Shown here: piece by piece, positions 36,903 to 46,946 of the stretch
Numbering within the stretch: the stretch's first letter is position 1
How the letters are laid out: every line of letters starts with the position of its first letter
NCBI GenBank assembly: GCA_018228665.1
Contig: CP073692.1
Coordinates: forward strand, 186,001 to 250,000
DNA length: 64,000 nt
Reading direction: 5' to 3'
Source of the DNA: Faecalicatena sp. Marseille-Q4148
GTDB taxonomy: Bacteria > Bacillota > Clostridia > Lachnospirales > Lachnospiraceae
Notes under the pieces: generated by a model
Seen by the model: the letters and a program-made list of their open reading frames with translations, nothing else
What the model was told of the DNA's origin: nothing
Database searches by the model: none
Translations under genes and position numbers: made by a program

Positions 36903-38570
36903 ATGAGAAGTGATACTGTAACAAAGGGAGTGCAGCAGGCGCCGCACCGTTCTTTATTTAATGCATTAGGATATACGAAAGAAGAATTAGAAAGACCGCT
37001 TGTCGGGATTGTAAGTTCCTATAATGAAATTGTACCAGGTCATATGAATCTGGATAAGATTGTGGAGGCCGTGAAGATGGGCGTCGCTATGGCAGGAGGA
37101 ACACCGGTTGTTTTTCCGGCGATTGCTGTTTGTGACGGAATTGCCATGGGACATACCGGAATGAAATATTCCCTTGTAACACGCGACCTGATCGCAGATT
37201 CCACAGAGGCGATGGCGATGGCACATCAGTTTGATGCACTTGTTATGGTGCCGAATTGTGATAAAAATGTGCCGGGACTTTTGATGGCTGCAGCCAGAAT
37301 TAATATACCAACCATCTTTGTCAGCGGCGGTCCGATGCTTGCAGGTCGTGTAAAGGGAGAGAAGAGAAGTCTGTCCAGCATGTTTGAAGCAGTAGGAGCA
37401 CATGCGGCAGGTGCGATAAATGATGAAGAGCTGGAAGAATTTGAATGTAAAGTATGCCCGACGTGTGGTTCCTGCTCTGGAATGTATACGGCTAACAGTA
37501 TGAATTGTCTAACAGAAGTGCTTGGTATGGGACTGAAAGGAAATGGAACGATTCCTGCGGTGTATTCAGAGAGAATCCGTCTGGCAAAGCACGCCGGAAT
37601 GCAGGTAATGGAACTTTACCGTAAGCAGATCCGTCCGAGAGATATTATGACAAAAGAAGCAATTTTAAATGCATTGACAGTAGATATGGCGCTTGGATGC
37701 TCAACGAATAGTATGCTGCATCTTCCGGCAATTGCCCATGAGATTGGAATGGATTTTGAAATTGATTTTGCGAATCCGATCAGTGAGCGTACACCGAATT
37801 TATGTCATCTTGCACCGGCAGGTCCGACGTATATGGAGGACTTAAATGAGGCAGGTGGTGTGTATGCAGTTATGAATGAATTGAATAAACTGCAGCTGCT
37901 TCATACAGAATGTATGACAGTGACAGGGAAGACTGTCGGAGAAAATATTGCAGGATGCATTAATAAAAATCCTGAAGTCATTCGGCCGGTGGAACATCCG
38001 TACAGTAAGACGGGAGGGCTTGCTGTATTAAAAGGAAATCTGGCTCCGGACGGCAGTGTTGTGAAGCGCTCTGCTGTTGTAGAAGAAATGATGGTACATG
38101 AAGGTCCGGCAAGAGTATTTGACTGTGAAGAGGATGCAATTTCTGCAATCAAGAGCGGAAAGATCGTACCTGGAGATGTGGTAGTGATCCGCTATGAAGG
38201 ACCAAAAGGCGGACCGGGGATGAGAGAAATGCTGAATCCAACATCTGCAATTGCGGGTATGGGACTTGGCTCCAGTGTGGCATTGATTACAGACGGACGT
38301 TTTAGCGGGGCATCAAGAGGAGCATCCATCGGACATGTTTCTCCGGAGGCGGCAGTCGGAGGACCGATCGCACTTGTGGAAGAAGGAGATATGATTCGCA
38401 TTGATATTCCGGGACTTTGCATTACATTGGATGTCACAGAAGAAGAACTGGAGCGAAGAAAAAGAGAATGGAAGCCGAGAGAACCAAAGGTAACAACCGG
38501 CTATCTGGCAAGATATGCCGCGCTTGTGACAAGCGGAAACCGCGGAGCAGTGCTTGAAATACCAAAGTAG
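36903..38570 (+). CDS. ilvD: Dihydroxy-acid dehydratase
   Basis: A 555-residue iron-sulfur enzyme that dehydrates dihydroxy acids to the 2-keto precursors of valine and isoleucine. Cluster ligands are visible in PNCDKNVPG (about 118-126) and [17 protein letters not shown] (about 187-203); the C-terminal [19 protein letters not shown] is also diagnostic. Length is normal. GAGGAG precedes the ATG. It lies 30 bases behind leuB and 12 bases before ilvB. Confidence 0.96.
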   Translation: MRSDTVTKGVQQAPHRSLFNALGYTKEELERPLVGIVSSYNEIVPGHMNLDKIVEAVKMGVAMAGGTPVVFPAIAVCDGIAMGHTGMKYSLVTRDLIADSTEAMAMAHQFDALVMVPNCDKNVPGLLMAAARINIPTIFVSGGPMLAGRVKGEKRSLSSMFEAVGAHAAGAINDEELEEFECKVCPTCGSCSGMYTANSMNCLTEVLGMGLKGNGTIPAVYSERIRLAKHAGMQVMELYRKQIRPRDIMTKEAILNALTVDMALGCSTNSMLHLPAIAHEIGMDFEIDFANPISERTPNLCHLAPAGPTYMEDLNEAGGVYAVMNELNKLQLLHTECMTVTGKTVGENIAGCINKNPEVIRPVEHPYSKTGGLAVLKGNLAPDGSVVKRSAVVEEMMVHEGPARVFDCEEDAISAIKSGKIVPGDVVVIRYEGPKGGPGMREMLNPTSAIAGMGLGSSVALITDGRFSGASRGASIGHVSPEAAVGGPIALVEEGDMIRIDIPGLCITLDVTEEELERRKREWKPREPKVTTGYLARYAALVTSGNRGAVLEIPK

Positions 38571-38582
38571 GAGGAAAGGTTT

Positions 38583-40262
38583 ATGAAGCTGACAGGAGCT
38601 GAAATAGTAATAGAATGTCTGAAAGAACAGGGGGTGGATACGGTCTTCGGGTATCCGGGAGGAGCAATTTTGAATGTCTATGACGCCCTCTATCAACACA
38701 GTGATGAAATCACTCATATTTTAACGTCGCATGAGCAGGGAGCGGCTCATGCTGCCGACGGTTATGCAAGGGCAACAGGAAGAGTTGGCGTATGTTTTGC
38801 CACAAGTGGACCGGGCGCTACAAATCTGGTAACAGGAATTGCAACAGCTTATATGGACTCCATCCCAGTCGTTGCGATTACTTGTAATGTAGGAGTGAGT
38901 CTGCTTGGAAAAGATAGTTTCCAGGAAATTGACATTGCAGGGATTACAATGCCGATCACAAAACATAATTATATTGTCAAAGACGTGGCGAAATTGGCAG
39001 ATACGATCCGAAGAGCCTTTGAGATCGCAAGAACCGGCCGTCCGGGTCCGGTATTGATTGATATTCCAAAGGATATAACAGCTCAGACAGCAGAATATGT
39101 GAAAGCAGAAAGAAAAGAGATTAAGCCGGTAACGGAACATATTACAGAAGAAGATATCAATATAGCAATCCGGATGCTGAAGGATAGCAAAAGACCGTAC
39201 ATTTTCGTGGGAGGCGGGGCAATTCTGTCAGGAGCTTCTGAGGAGCTTTTGGAATTTGCACATAAACTGGATGCGCCTGTTTGTGATTCGCTGATGGGAA
39301 AGGGCGGTTTTCCGGGAACAGATCCACTCTATACGGGAATGCTTGGAATGCATGGCACAAAAACCTCTAACCATGGTGTGAGTGAGTGTGACCTGCTTGT
39401 AGTTGCAGGAGCCAGATTTAGTGACCGTGTTACCGGAAATGCAGCTAAATTTGCAGATAAAGCGAAGATTCTTCAAATAGATGTAGATCCGGTGGAAGTG
39501 GATAAAAATATTATTACCGATGCCAGTATTTCAGGGGATTTAAAAGAAGTTCTGAGATTATTAAATGAACGGTTTGAACAGCAGGATCATCATGAATGGA
39601 TTGAGCGGATTCAGATGTATCAAAAGAAATATCCGCTGACATATCATCCGGAAGTATTGAGCGGTCCGTATGTTGTGGAAGAGATTTACCGACAGACAAA
39701 GGGAGAGGCTGTTATTACGACAGAAGTCGGACAAAATCAAATGTGGGCGGCGCAGTTTTATAAATATTCGAAACCACACACATTTTTGACTTCCGGCGGA
39801 CTGGGAACAATGGGATACGGACTTGGGGCATCAATCGGCGCCAAACTTGGTGTGAAAGAGAAGATTGTTGTCAATATTGCAGGAGATGGGTGTTTTCGAA
39901 TGAATATGAACGAGATTGCTACGGCCGCAAGATATCATATTCCGATTATTCAAGTTGTACTGAATAATCATGTACTTGGGATGGTACGTCAATGGCAGAA
40001 TTTATTCTATGAAAAACGCTATTCGGCAACTGTACTGAATGATGCGGTAGACTTTGTAAAGCTTGCAGAGGCAATGGGAGCAGAAGGAATGCGTGCGGCG
40101 ACGCGAGAAGAATTTCAGGAAGCGTTTCAGAAGGCGCTGACACTTGGACGGCCGGTAGTGATTGACTGTCAGATTGATGCAGATGAGAAAGTATGGCCTA
40201 TGGTAGCTCCGGGCGCGGCAATCAGTGAAGTGTTTAGTGAAGAAGATATGGAACAGCTATAA
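38583..40262 (+). CDS. ilvB: Acetolactate synthase, large (catalytic) subunit
   Basis: A 559-residue thiamine-diphosphate enzyme that condenses pyruvate to acetolactate or, with 2-oxobutyrate, to acetohydroxybutyrate. The catalytic Glu is in TSHEQGAAHAADGYARATG (about residue 48-51), the FAD region is in the middle, and the diphosphate motif GDGCFRMNMNE runs to about 445. AGGAGG precedes the ATG. No ilvN small subunit or ilvC follows; those must be elsewhere if the enzyme is feedback-regulated. Confidence 0.94.
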   Translation: MKLTGAEIVIECLKEQGVDTVFGYPGGAILNVYDALYQHSDEITHILTSHEQGAAHAADGYARATGRVGVCFATSGPGATNLVTGIATAYMDSIPVVAITCNVGVSLLGKDSFQEIDIAGITMPITKHNYIVKDVAKLADTIRRAFEIARTGRPGPVLIDIPKDITAQTAEYVKAERKEIKPVTEHITEEDINIAIRMLKDSKRPYIFVGGGAILSGASEELLEFAHKLDAPVCDSLMGKGGFPGTDPLYTGMLGMHGTKTSNHGVSECDLLVVAGARFSDRVTGNAAKFADKAKILQIDVDPVEVDKNIITDASISGDLKEVLRLLNERFEQQDHHEWIERIQMYQKKYPLTYHPEVLSGPYVVEEIYRQTKGEAVITTEVGQNQMWAAQFYKYSKPHTFLTSGGLGTMGYGLGASIGAKLGVKEKIVVNIAGDGCFRMNMNEIATAARYHIPIIQVVLNNHVLGMVRQWQNLFYEKRYSATVLNDAVDFVKLAEAMGAEGMRAATREEFQEAFQKALTLGRPVVIDCQIDADEKVWPMVAPGAAISEVFSEEDMEQL

Positions 40263-40357
40263 ATGTGTTGTCAGCTATGTATGGTCATTGCTGAAAAATG
40301 TTAAGAAATTTTGAAGAAGATATTAAGGGATTTGACAGAGTTTTAAGAATTAGAGTA

Positions 40358-40387
40358 ATTGCTTAATCTGACAAGATTCGATATAAT
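40358..40387 (+). promoter_or_regulatory. Promoter of polysaccharide deacetylase gene
   Basis: CTGACA at 40358-40363, 18-base spacer, perfect TATAAT at 40382-40387. Confidence 0.6.
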
Positions 40388-40429
40388 AAAAAAGGAGATG
40401 AGGATTTTTATAGAAGGAGATACAGTCAG

Positions 40430-41878
40430 ATGGAAAGTCAGATTAGAAACAGAAGGAGACAACGCTTTTTACGCAGACGCCAGATGGGCCTTGCAGCATT
40501 ACTGGTACTGGTAATTTTGCTGTGCAATACGGCAGCAGCTGCAAGCAAGGAAAAGTTTACCAGAGTTAAAGTAACAGGACCTGCGGAATCCATGCTTCAG
40601 GAAGCAGAGATGCCTGCGCTTGGAGTTCAGGTAGAGATTGAAGGAGACGGAGATACTGTACTTGACGAGAAGACACATATGACTGTGAAGGATCTGGCGG
40701 AACAGCTGAAAAGCGGTGAAGGAATTGAATTGAAGTGTGATGCCGATGGCGTAACAGAAGGAGAATTTCCGGTAGATGTTAAGCTTTCGAAAGAGTTAGA
40801 GAACGCACTAATCAACAAATGGCTTGGAAAAGTTCAAGTGTATACAAAAGATGGACTTCTGACGGTAAAGAATAAATATGGCGAGTGGGACGGCGATAAG
40901 TTTAAGAATCTTGAAGGAGCGTATGTAACCGACAGTTTTATTCCTTCTAAAGGCAAGATGTATTATTTTGATACAGAAGGAAATAAAGTGACAGGCTGGC
41001 AGACGATTCAGAATGCACAATACCTGTTTGATAAAGAAGGTGTGATGCAGACAGGCTGGCAGGAACGCGACGGAGCAAAGTACTATCTTCAGGAGGATGG
41101 AAAAGCAGCTGTCGGCTGGGTTAAGCTTGGAGAAGATACATACTATTTTGACAGAGAAGCCAAGATGGTAACAGGGGAGAAACATATTGGTGCAAGCGAC
41201 TGTGTTTTTGCAAAAGACGGAAAGCTTAAATCAAAAGAGAGTTCCCTTGATCTGACAAGGCCAATGATGGCGCTGACATTTGATGACGGCCCAGGAGAAC
41301 GCACAATGGAACTTTTGAATGTGCTGGAACAGTATAATTCAAAAGCAACATTCTTTATGACAGGAACAGGACTTCAGAACAGCAGAGTTGATGTTGCGGC
41401 GACGGTTCAGAAGATGGAAGCGATAGGGTGTCAGATTGGCAACCACACAATGTCTCATCCACAGCTGACACATTTAGATGCAGCAGGAATTCAGGCAGAG
41501 ATTGGCGGAGTGAATGATCTGTTGACGAGCTATATTGGGCATGGGGCTACGATTCTCCGCCCGCCTTATGGAGCGAAGAATGACGAAGTTCGTGCGAATG
41601 CCGGAATGCCGCTTGGAATGTGGTCTATTGATACACTTGACTGGAAGACAAGAAATGTGGATCAGACGGTTGCCTGCATTATGAACGAGGCCGGGGATGG
41701 AGATATTGTTCTGATGCATGATATTCATACAGAATCGATTGATGCAGCGATTGCAGCCATTCCACAGCTGGTGGATAAAGGATACCAGCTTGTGACAATT
41801 GAGGAATTGGCAGAAGCGAGAGGAATCACACTTCAGAATGGCGAAGAATATTACTCATTCTATCCGAATGAAGAGTAG
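40430..41878 (+). CDS. Polysaccharide deacetylase with choline-binding-type repeats
   Basis: A 482-residue secreted or anchored protein. The N-terminal hydrophobic segment (about 17-36, after basic residues) is a signal or anchor. Residues about 165-270 contain four to five aromatic repeats such as YYFDTEGNKVTGWQ and YLFDKEGVMQTGWQ, the cell-wall/choline-binding kind. The C-terminal NodB domain (about 280-470) has the metal and catalytic motifs TFDDGPGE, GNHTMSHPQLTHL, RPPYGAKN and VLMHDIH. It probably removes acetyl groups from peptidoglycan or another wall glycan. GAAGGAGA precedes the ATG. Confidence 0.88.
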   Translation: MESQIRNRRRQRFLRRRQMGLAALLVLVILLCNTAAAASKEKFTRVKVTGPAESMLQEAEMPALGVQVEIEGDGDTVLDEKTHMTVKDLAEQLKSGEGIELKCDADGVTEGEFPVDVKLSKELENALINKWLGKVQVYTKDGLLTVKNKYGEWDGDKFKNLEGAYVTDSFIPSKGKMYYFDTEGNKVTGWQTIQNAQYLFDKEGVMQTGWQERDGAKYYLQEDGKAAVGWVKLGEDTYYFDREAKMVTGEKHIGASDCVFAKDGKLKSKESSLDLTRPMMALTFDDGPGERTMELLNVLEQYNSKATFFMTGTGLQNSRVDVAATVQKMEAIGCQIGNHTMSHPQLTHLDAAGIQAEIGGVNDLLTSYIGHGATILRPPYGAKNDEVRANAGMPLGMWSIDTLDWKTRNVDQTVACIMNEAGDGDIVLMHDIHTESIDAAIAAIPQLVDKGYQLVTIEELAEARGITLQNGEEYYSFYPNEE

Positions 41879-41924
41879 TTGACAAATGGCTCAAAACAAT
41901 GTACTATTGTAAAAAATAATATAT

Positions 41925-42215
41925 CCGCTCTCAAATACGATGAAAAGAAATAGTAGATATTGAGAGGCTGATACAGAGAGTTCCGGGTGGTGGAAGCGGG
42001 ACACAGCAGACGATATCGAATTCCTCTTGGAGTAGAGTGCTGAAACAACAGTAGGCATCTCCGGCTGCAGCCGTTATCTTGCAGAAGTATTATCTGTGAA
42101 TCAACAGCGTACTTCATGAGGCAGATTTTGTGAAGAATCTGTAAAAAGAGGTGGAACCGCGAAGGATTTATGACTCTCGCCCTCTGGTTTAACCAGGAGG
42201 GCGGGAGTTTTTTCG
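41925..42215 (+). ncRNA. T-box leader of aroF, specifier UUC (Phe)
   Basis: Stem I runs from about 41930 to 42040, with AATAGTAG on its 5' side and GAATTCCTCTTGGAG on its 3' side. Aligning with the leuS T-box puts the specifier at 42021-42023 (TTC, Phe). The T-box sequence AGAGGTGGAACCGCG is at 42147-42161. The terminator CTCTCGCCCTC / GAGGGCGGGAG plus six T residues lies at 42173-42214. Uncharged tRNA-Phe should pair and favour the antiterminator, so aroF-aroB-aroE rises when phenylalanine is short. The antiterminator bulge reads UGGA, which formally pairs with a U73 tRNA, not the usual A73 of tRNA-Phe. Confidence 0.85.
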
Positions 42216-42274
42216 CATTTGAGAGAGTTGACAGAAACTTGTATAAAATTTTCAAAGCAAAGGAGAAGATAAAA

Positions 42275-43288
42275 ATGATTATTGTATTAAGACCGGGGAC
42301 AGGAGAAAAAGAAGTAAAACATGTAGAACAGTTAGTGTTAGCAAAAGGTTTGAAAACACATACAGTAATCGGAGAAGGAATGACGATTATCGGATGTATT
42401 GGAGATACGACAAGTGTGGATTCCAGACTGTTTGAAGTAGAACCTTGTGTGGAAAAGGTTATGCATGTGCAGGAACCATATAAATTAGTAAACAGAGCTT
42501 TTCATCCGGAGGATTCTGTGATTGATGTCAGTGGAGTCAAAGTAGGAGGCAATCATCTGGCGCTGATTGCAGGTCCATGTTCCGTAGAATCTGAAGAACA
42601 GGTAATTGAGATTGCGAGAGCAGCGAAGAAGTCAGGAGCGAATTTACTGCGAGGCGGGGCATTTAAACCGCGCACAAGTCCGTATGCATTCCAGGGAATG
42701 GGTGAGCGAGGGTTAGAAATCCTCTGTACTGCAAGAAAGGAAACCGGACTTCCGATTGTGACAGAGCTGATGTCGCTGGAACATTTAGAGTTGTTCGATG
42801 AAAAAGTAGATTTAATCCAGATTGGTGCAAGAAATATGCAGAATTTCGATATGTTGAAACATCTTGGACAGACAAAACGTCCAATTCTTTTGAAACGAGG
42901 ATTAAATGCAACTTATGAAGAGTGGATTATGGCAGCAGAATATATAATGGCTGCGGGAAATGAAAATGTAATCCTTTGTGAACGTGGAATTCGGACATTT
43001 GAGTCTTATACAAGAAATACGTTAGATCTGCAGGCGATTCCGGTAATCAAAAGCATGACTCATCTTCCGATTATTATTGATCCGAGTCATGCGGGAGGCA
43101 AATGGTGGCTGGTGGAACCAATGGCAAAGGCAGCTGTAGCAGCAGGAGCAGACGGACTGATGATTGAAGTGCATAATGATCCGGCGAATGCGCTCTGCGA
43201 TGGCGCACAGTCATTGAAACCAGAGAAATATGATGCACTGATTCAGGCAATCACAAAGATTGCTCCGGTAGTAGGAAAGCAGGTGTAG
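42275..43288 (+). CDS. aroF: 3-deoxy-7-phosphoheptulonate (DAHP) synthase, type I-beta
   Basis: A 337-residue enzyme for the first step of the shikimate pathway, joining PEP and erythrose 4-phosphate. The N-terminal 70 residues form a ferredoxin-like regulatory domain. The barrel follows, with LIAGPCSVESEEQ (about 93-105), GGAFKPRTSPYAFQG, LKRGLNATYEEWIMAAEYI and IDPSHAGGKWW. This is the KDO8P-synthase-like class that includes Thermotoga DAHP synthase. The start at 42275 is set by AAAGGAGA; the frame is open upstream through the T-box terminator, which is not coding. Controlled by the T-box above. Confidence 0.95.
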   Translation: MIIVLRPGTGEKEVKHVEQLVLAKGLKTHTVIGEGMTIIGCIGDTTSVDSRLFEVEPCVEKVMHVQEPYKLVNRAFHPEDSVIDVSGVKVGGNHLALIAGPCSVESEEQVIEIARAAKKSGANLLRGGAFKPRTSPYAFQGMGERGLEILCTARKETGLPIVTELMSLEHLELFDEKVDLIQIGARNMQNFDMLKHLGQTKRPILLKRGLNATYEEWIMAAEYIMAAGNENVILCERGIRTFESYTRNTLDLQAIPVIKSMTHLPIIIDPSHAGGKWWLVEPMAKAAVAAGADGLMIEVHNDPANALCDGAQSLKPEKYDALIQAITKIAPVVGKQV

Positions 43289-43292
43289 TAAA

Positions 43293-44351
43293 ATGCAGTT
43301 AAAAGTTCATCTTGGAGAACAGAGTTATCCGATTGAAATAGAGCGTGGAATTTTGGAAAAAGCATCAAAGTATATTGCGGAGATATTTCCAAAAGGAAAG
43401 ATTATGGTAGTGTCTGATGATTCGGTATTTGCACTTTATGGAGAAAAACTGCTCCGGGGATTAAGAGAGCATTATGAATGTTTTCAGACAATTATTCCAC
43501 ATGGAGAACCGTCCAAAAGCTTTCAGACGCTTCCAGGTATCTACAGTTCGATGTTGGAAGCAAAAATGTCAAGAAGCGATCTTGTGATTGCGCTTGGAGG
43601 AGGCGTTGTGGGTGATTTAACCGGATTTGCAGCAGCAACTTATATGAGGGGCGTACCGTATGTGCAGATTCCGACTTCACTTTTGGCACAGGTGGATTCT
43701 TCTGTAGGAGGAAAGACAGCAGTGGATCTGGCGGAAGGAAAAAATCTTGTGGGAGCTTTTTATCATCCGAAACTTGTTTTGATCGATCCGGATGTGCTTG
43801 ATACATTGCCGGAACGTTACTTGATTGATGGAATGGGAGAAGTTATCAAATACGGCTGTATTAAGGACTGTCAGTTATTTCATACCATCCGGAAAGCGGG
43901 ATCTTTTGAAGGATTGAAGCCATATATGACGGAGATTATTTTCCGCTGTGTAGATATTAAACGTCAAGTAGTTGAGCAAGATCAATTTGATGTAGGAGAA
44001 AGAATGCTTTTGAACTTTGGTCATACGCTGGCGCATGCAATTGAGCAATATTACCATTATGAGCGGGAAAGTCATGGAGAAGCGGTGGCAATTGGGATGT
44101 ATCAGATTACGAAATTATCTGAAGAAAGAGGTATGACAAAGCAAGGCTGTGCAGAGCAGATCCGAGATGCGCTTAAGCAATATGGGCTTCCGACAGAATG
44201 TGGAATCGAGATGAAAGCGTTGTTGGCAGCAGTAAAACATGATAAAAAGAATTTGAATCATTGTTTGAACTTAGTACTTTTGAAAGAAATCGGAGAAAGC
44301 TTCGTCTATCCGACAGAGGCAGAATTCTTTCATGAGGCAGGAGTGATCTAG
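43293..44351 (+). CDS. aroB: 3-dehydroquinate synthase
   Basis: A 352-residue NAD- and metal-dependent enzyme for the second shikimate step. GGGVVGDLTGFAAATYMRG (about 104-122), PTSLLAQVDSSVGGKTAVD (about 128-146) and the metal histidine in NFGHTLAHAIEQ (about 245) are diagnostic. It starts four bases after aroF, so the two are co-transcribed under T-box control. Confidence 0.95.
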   Translation: MQLKVHLGEQSYPIEIERGILEKASKYIAEIFPKGKIMVVSDDSVFALYGEKLLRGLREHYECFQTIIPHGEPSKSFQTLPGIYSSMLEAKMSRSDLVIALGGGVVGDLTGFAAATYMRGVPYVQIPTSLLAQVDSSVGGKTAVDLAEGKNLVGAFYHPKLVLIDPDVLDTLPERYLIDGMGEVIKYGCIKDCQLFHTIRKAGSFEGLKPYMTEIIFRCVDIKRQVVEQDQFDVGERMLLNFGHTLAHAIEQYYHYERESHGEAVAIGMYQITKLSEERGMTKQGCAEQIRDALKQYGLPTECGIEMKALLAAVKHDKKNLNHCLNLVLLKEIGESFVYPTEAEFFHEAGVI

Positions 44352-44433
44352 CAAAATGACTCCGAAGAGGAATGGTAAAATGTGACAAATGAGACAGTGC
44401 TTTTGAAAAGACAGTCAGGGGAAAGGTGAAAAA

Positions 44434-45237
44434 ATGAAACTGGGATTAATTGGAAAGAAGCTGGGGCATTCCTTGTCTCCGGAAATTCATGAATACTTAC
44501 TAAAGGAACAAGAAATGACGGGAACATATGAACTTCTGGAAGTGCCGGAAGAGGAGACCGATCAGATAATTCCCCGAATGCTCCGGGAAGACTATCTTGG
44601 ACTGAATGTGACAATTCCCTATAAAGAAACGTTACTGCCTTATGTGATTGCGGATAAAGATGTGAAAAATATTGGGGCATTGAATACGCTGAAACAAAAA
44701 GACAGTCAGGTATATGCATATAATACAGATTATATAGGTGTCTTATATATGTTCAAACGTGCCGGTGTTGCATTAAAGGGAGCAAATGTGACGCTGCTTG
44801 GAGCCGGTGGAGCTGCCAAAGCTGCGGTATATGCTTTTTTACAGGGCGAAGCGGCATCGGTAACGCTGGCGGTGCGTAATCCAAAGAAGGCAGAAGCAAT
44901 CAAAGCATATTTTCCGGAAGTGGATATCTGTACGCTGGAAGATCTTCCGGGAGGGGATATCATCTTGAATACGACGCCGGTGGGGATGTATCCAAATACC
45001 GGTCAAAGTGTTGTTGAAGCATCACAGATAAAAGCATATCGTGTTGCAGCAGATATGGTATACAATCCGCTGGAGACGGAATTTTTGCGCCTTGCAAAAG
45101 AAGCCGGGCTGCAGACAGTATCCGGTCTGTCAATGTTAGTTGATCAGGCAATCCGGTCAGAAGAAATCTGGTTGGAAACAGAGATCTGCTCCGAGGCAGG
45201 GGAGGAAATTATTAAATTTTTAGAAAAACGGTTTTAG
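44434..45237 (+). CDS. aroE: Shikimate dehydrogenase
   Basis: A 267-residue NADPH-dependent enzyme for the fourth shikimate step. Substrate motif KLGHSLSPEIHEYLL is at residues 9-23, the catalytic Lys is in NVTIPYKETLL (about 58-68), the pair GALNTL follows, and the nucleotide-binding loop is GAGGAAKAAVYAFL (about 126-139). GGGGAAAGG precedes the ATG. Last gene of the aroF-aroB-aroE group; aroA, aroK, aroD are not in the window. Confidence 0.94.
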   Translation: MKLGLIGKKLGHSLSPEIHEYLLKEQEMTGTYELLEVPEEETDQIIPRMLREDYLGLNVTIPYKETLLPYVIADKDVKNIGALNTLKQKDSQVYAYNTDYIGVLYMFKRAGVALKGANVTLLGAGGAAKAAVYAFLQGEAASVTLAVRNPKKAEAIKAYFPEVDICTLEDLPGGDIILNTTPVGMYPNTGQSVVEASQIKAYRVAADMVYNPLETEFLRLAKEAGLQTVSGLSMLVDQAIRSEEIWLETEICSEAGEEIIKFLEKRF

Positions 45238-45274
45238 TTTCGGTGTGACCGTAGATTTTCATAGGATTATCTTG

Positions 45275-45280
45275 TATAAT
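45275..45280 (+). promoter_or_regulatory. -10 box before the 531-residue membrane protein
   Basis: TATAAT at 45275-45280, 28 bases before the start codon; the -35 region is weak. Confidence 0.4.
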
Positions 45281-45307
45281 TGCCTCATATAAGGGAGGAA
45301 ATGAAAT

Positions 45308-46903
45308 ATGAAACTAAAAACAAAGATCTTAAGTGTGCTTGCACTTCTGATAGCCGGATTTGTATATTACTATGTCAGTCTTCCGGCAGTAAATATTCAT
45401 TCTGTTGATTTCTGGTATTTTATTATCTTTGGAATCGCAGTCGTGACGGTAATTTATGCTGTCCGTAAGCGTATTAGCCCTTCAGAAGTGAAACAGTCAA
45501 AAATGATGAAATTGATGATCGGTTTGATCGGAGCTGTTGTGGTTGTTTTTCTTGTCGGAAGCCTTTTGTCTTCACCGATTATTAATGCGAAGAAGTATCA
45601 GAAGCTTTTGAACGTGGAGGAAGGAAAATTTACGAAAGATATCGAAGAACTTTCTTTTGACCAGATTCCAATTCTTGACAAAGATTCTGCTAAACTGCTC
45701 GGAAACCGTAAGATGGGAAGTATGGTAGACATGGTATCTCAGTACGAAGTAGATGAGATCTATAGCCAGATTAATTATAATAACCGTCCGGTCAGAGTAT
45801 CGCCGCTTCGTTATGCCAATACTATTAAATGGTTTACCAACTGGAAAACAGGAATCCCGGCATATATTAAAATTGATATGGCCAGCCAGACGACAGAACT
45901 TGTAAAGCTGGACGAGGGAATGAAGTATTCCACAAGTGAACATTTGAACCGGAATATTTACCGTCATTTACGTTTCCGCTATCCGACGTATATTTTTGAT
46001 GAACTTAGTTTCGAGATTGACGAGGAAGGAACACCGTACTGGGTATGTCCGGTAAAGAAATATAACATCGGTCTTTTTGGAGGAGAGACGATAGGGCGCG
46101 TTGTGCTTTGCAATGCAATAACGGGAGAAACAAAAGATTATAAGATTGACGAGGTTCCACAATGGATTGACCATGCATATTCTGCAGATCTTTTGATTCG
46201 TCTGTATGATTATTATGGCGCATTAAAACACGGTTATTTTAACAGTATCCTCGGTCAGAAAGACTGCCTGAAGACAACGACAGGATATAACTATCTGGCA
46301 ATTGATGATGACGTATGGGTGTATACAGGAGTAACTTCTGTCAGCGGAGACCAGTCGAATGTTGGATTTGTTTTGATGAATCAGCGTACAATGGAGACAA
46401 AATTCTATCCGGTGGAAGGCGCCACAGAGGAATCGGCACAATCTTCCGCAGAAGGTCAGGTTCAGAACTTAAAATACAGAGCTACCTTTCCGCTTCTGTT
46501 AAACATTTCCGGAGAGCCGACATACTTTATCGCATTGAAAGATGATGCAGGACTTGTTAAAAAATATGCGATGGTAAATGTACAGAAATATCAGCTTGTA
46601 GCTATTGGAGATACGGTTTCTGCGTGTGAGGAACAGTATCATCAGCTTCTTGTAAGTAATGGAGTGAAAGAAGAAACAGAAGATACAAGAGAAGTAAAAG
46701 AGCTTACCGGAAAGATTACAAAGATTGCACAAAGCGTTGTGGAAGGAAATTCACATTACTATATTATGCTGGAAGGTTCAGAAGATATTTTTGATGTGGC
46801 AGTAAATGAATTTATTGGAATTATCCGCTATAATGTGGGGGATGAACTTCATATAGAATACAAAGAAGGTGAAGAACTCCATACGGTAATAAAGATAAAT
46901 TAG
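45308..46903 (+). CDS. Conserved membrane-anchored protein of unknown function
   Basis: I do not recognise a named family with confidence. The 531 residues begin with three hydrophobic segments (about 5-24, 35-51 and 66-88), followed by a large soluble part of about 440 residues. That part has repeated aromatic, beta-rich blocks such as TPYWVCPVKKYNIGLFGGET and YDYYGALKHGYFNSILGQKD, and ends in a small OB-like tail (about 455-531, ITKIAQSVVEGNSHYYIMLE). No catalytic motif is apparent. GGGAGGA precedes the ATG. It stands 43 bases before an LtaS-like gene, so an envelope role is a reasonable guess only. Confidence 0.6.
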   Translation: MKLKTKILSVLALLIAGFVYYYVSLPAVNIHSVDFWYFIIFGIAVVTVIYAVRKRISPSEVKQSKMMKLMIGLIGAVVVVFLVGSLLSSPIINAKKYQKLLNVEEGKFTKDIEELSFDQIPILDKDSAKLLGNRKMGSMVDMVSQYEVDEIYSQINYNNRPVRVSPLRYANTIKWFTNWKTGIPAYIKIDMASQTTELVKLDEGMKYSTSEHLNRNIYRHLRFRYPTYIFDELSFEIDEEGTPYWVCPVKKYNIGLFGGETIGRVVLCNAITGETKDYKIDEVPQWIDHAYSADLLIRLYDYYGALKHGYFNSILGQKDCLKTTTGYNYLAIDDDVWVYTGVTSVSGDQSNVGFVLMNQRTMETKFYPVEGATEESAQSSAEGQVQNLKYRATFPLLLNISGEPTYFIALKDDAGLVKKYAMVNVQKYQLVAIGDTVSACEEQYHQLLVSNGVKEETEDTREVKELTGKITKIAQSVVEGNSHYYIMLEGSEDIFDVAVNEFIGIIRYNVGDELHIEYKEGEELHTVIKIN

Positions 46904-46946
46904 TTGTAAAAAACGCTAAAACGAAGAGAAATGAGAGGAATCTGTC

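Noticed and set aside
40263..40357. Possible terminator or small RNA after ilvB
   Set aside because: The gap is AT-rich with no strong hairpin; only the downstream promoter could be supported.
42170..42274. A 35-residue N-terminal extension of aroF
   Set aside because: It would be encoded by the T-box terminator hairpin; the ribosome site AAAGGAGA fits the start at 42275.
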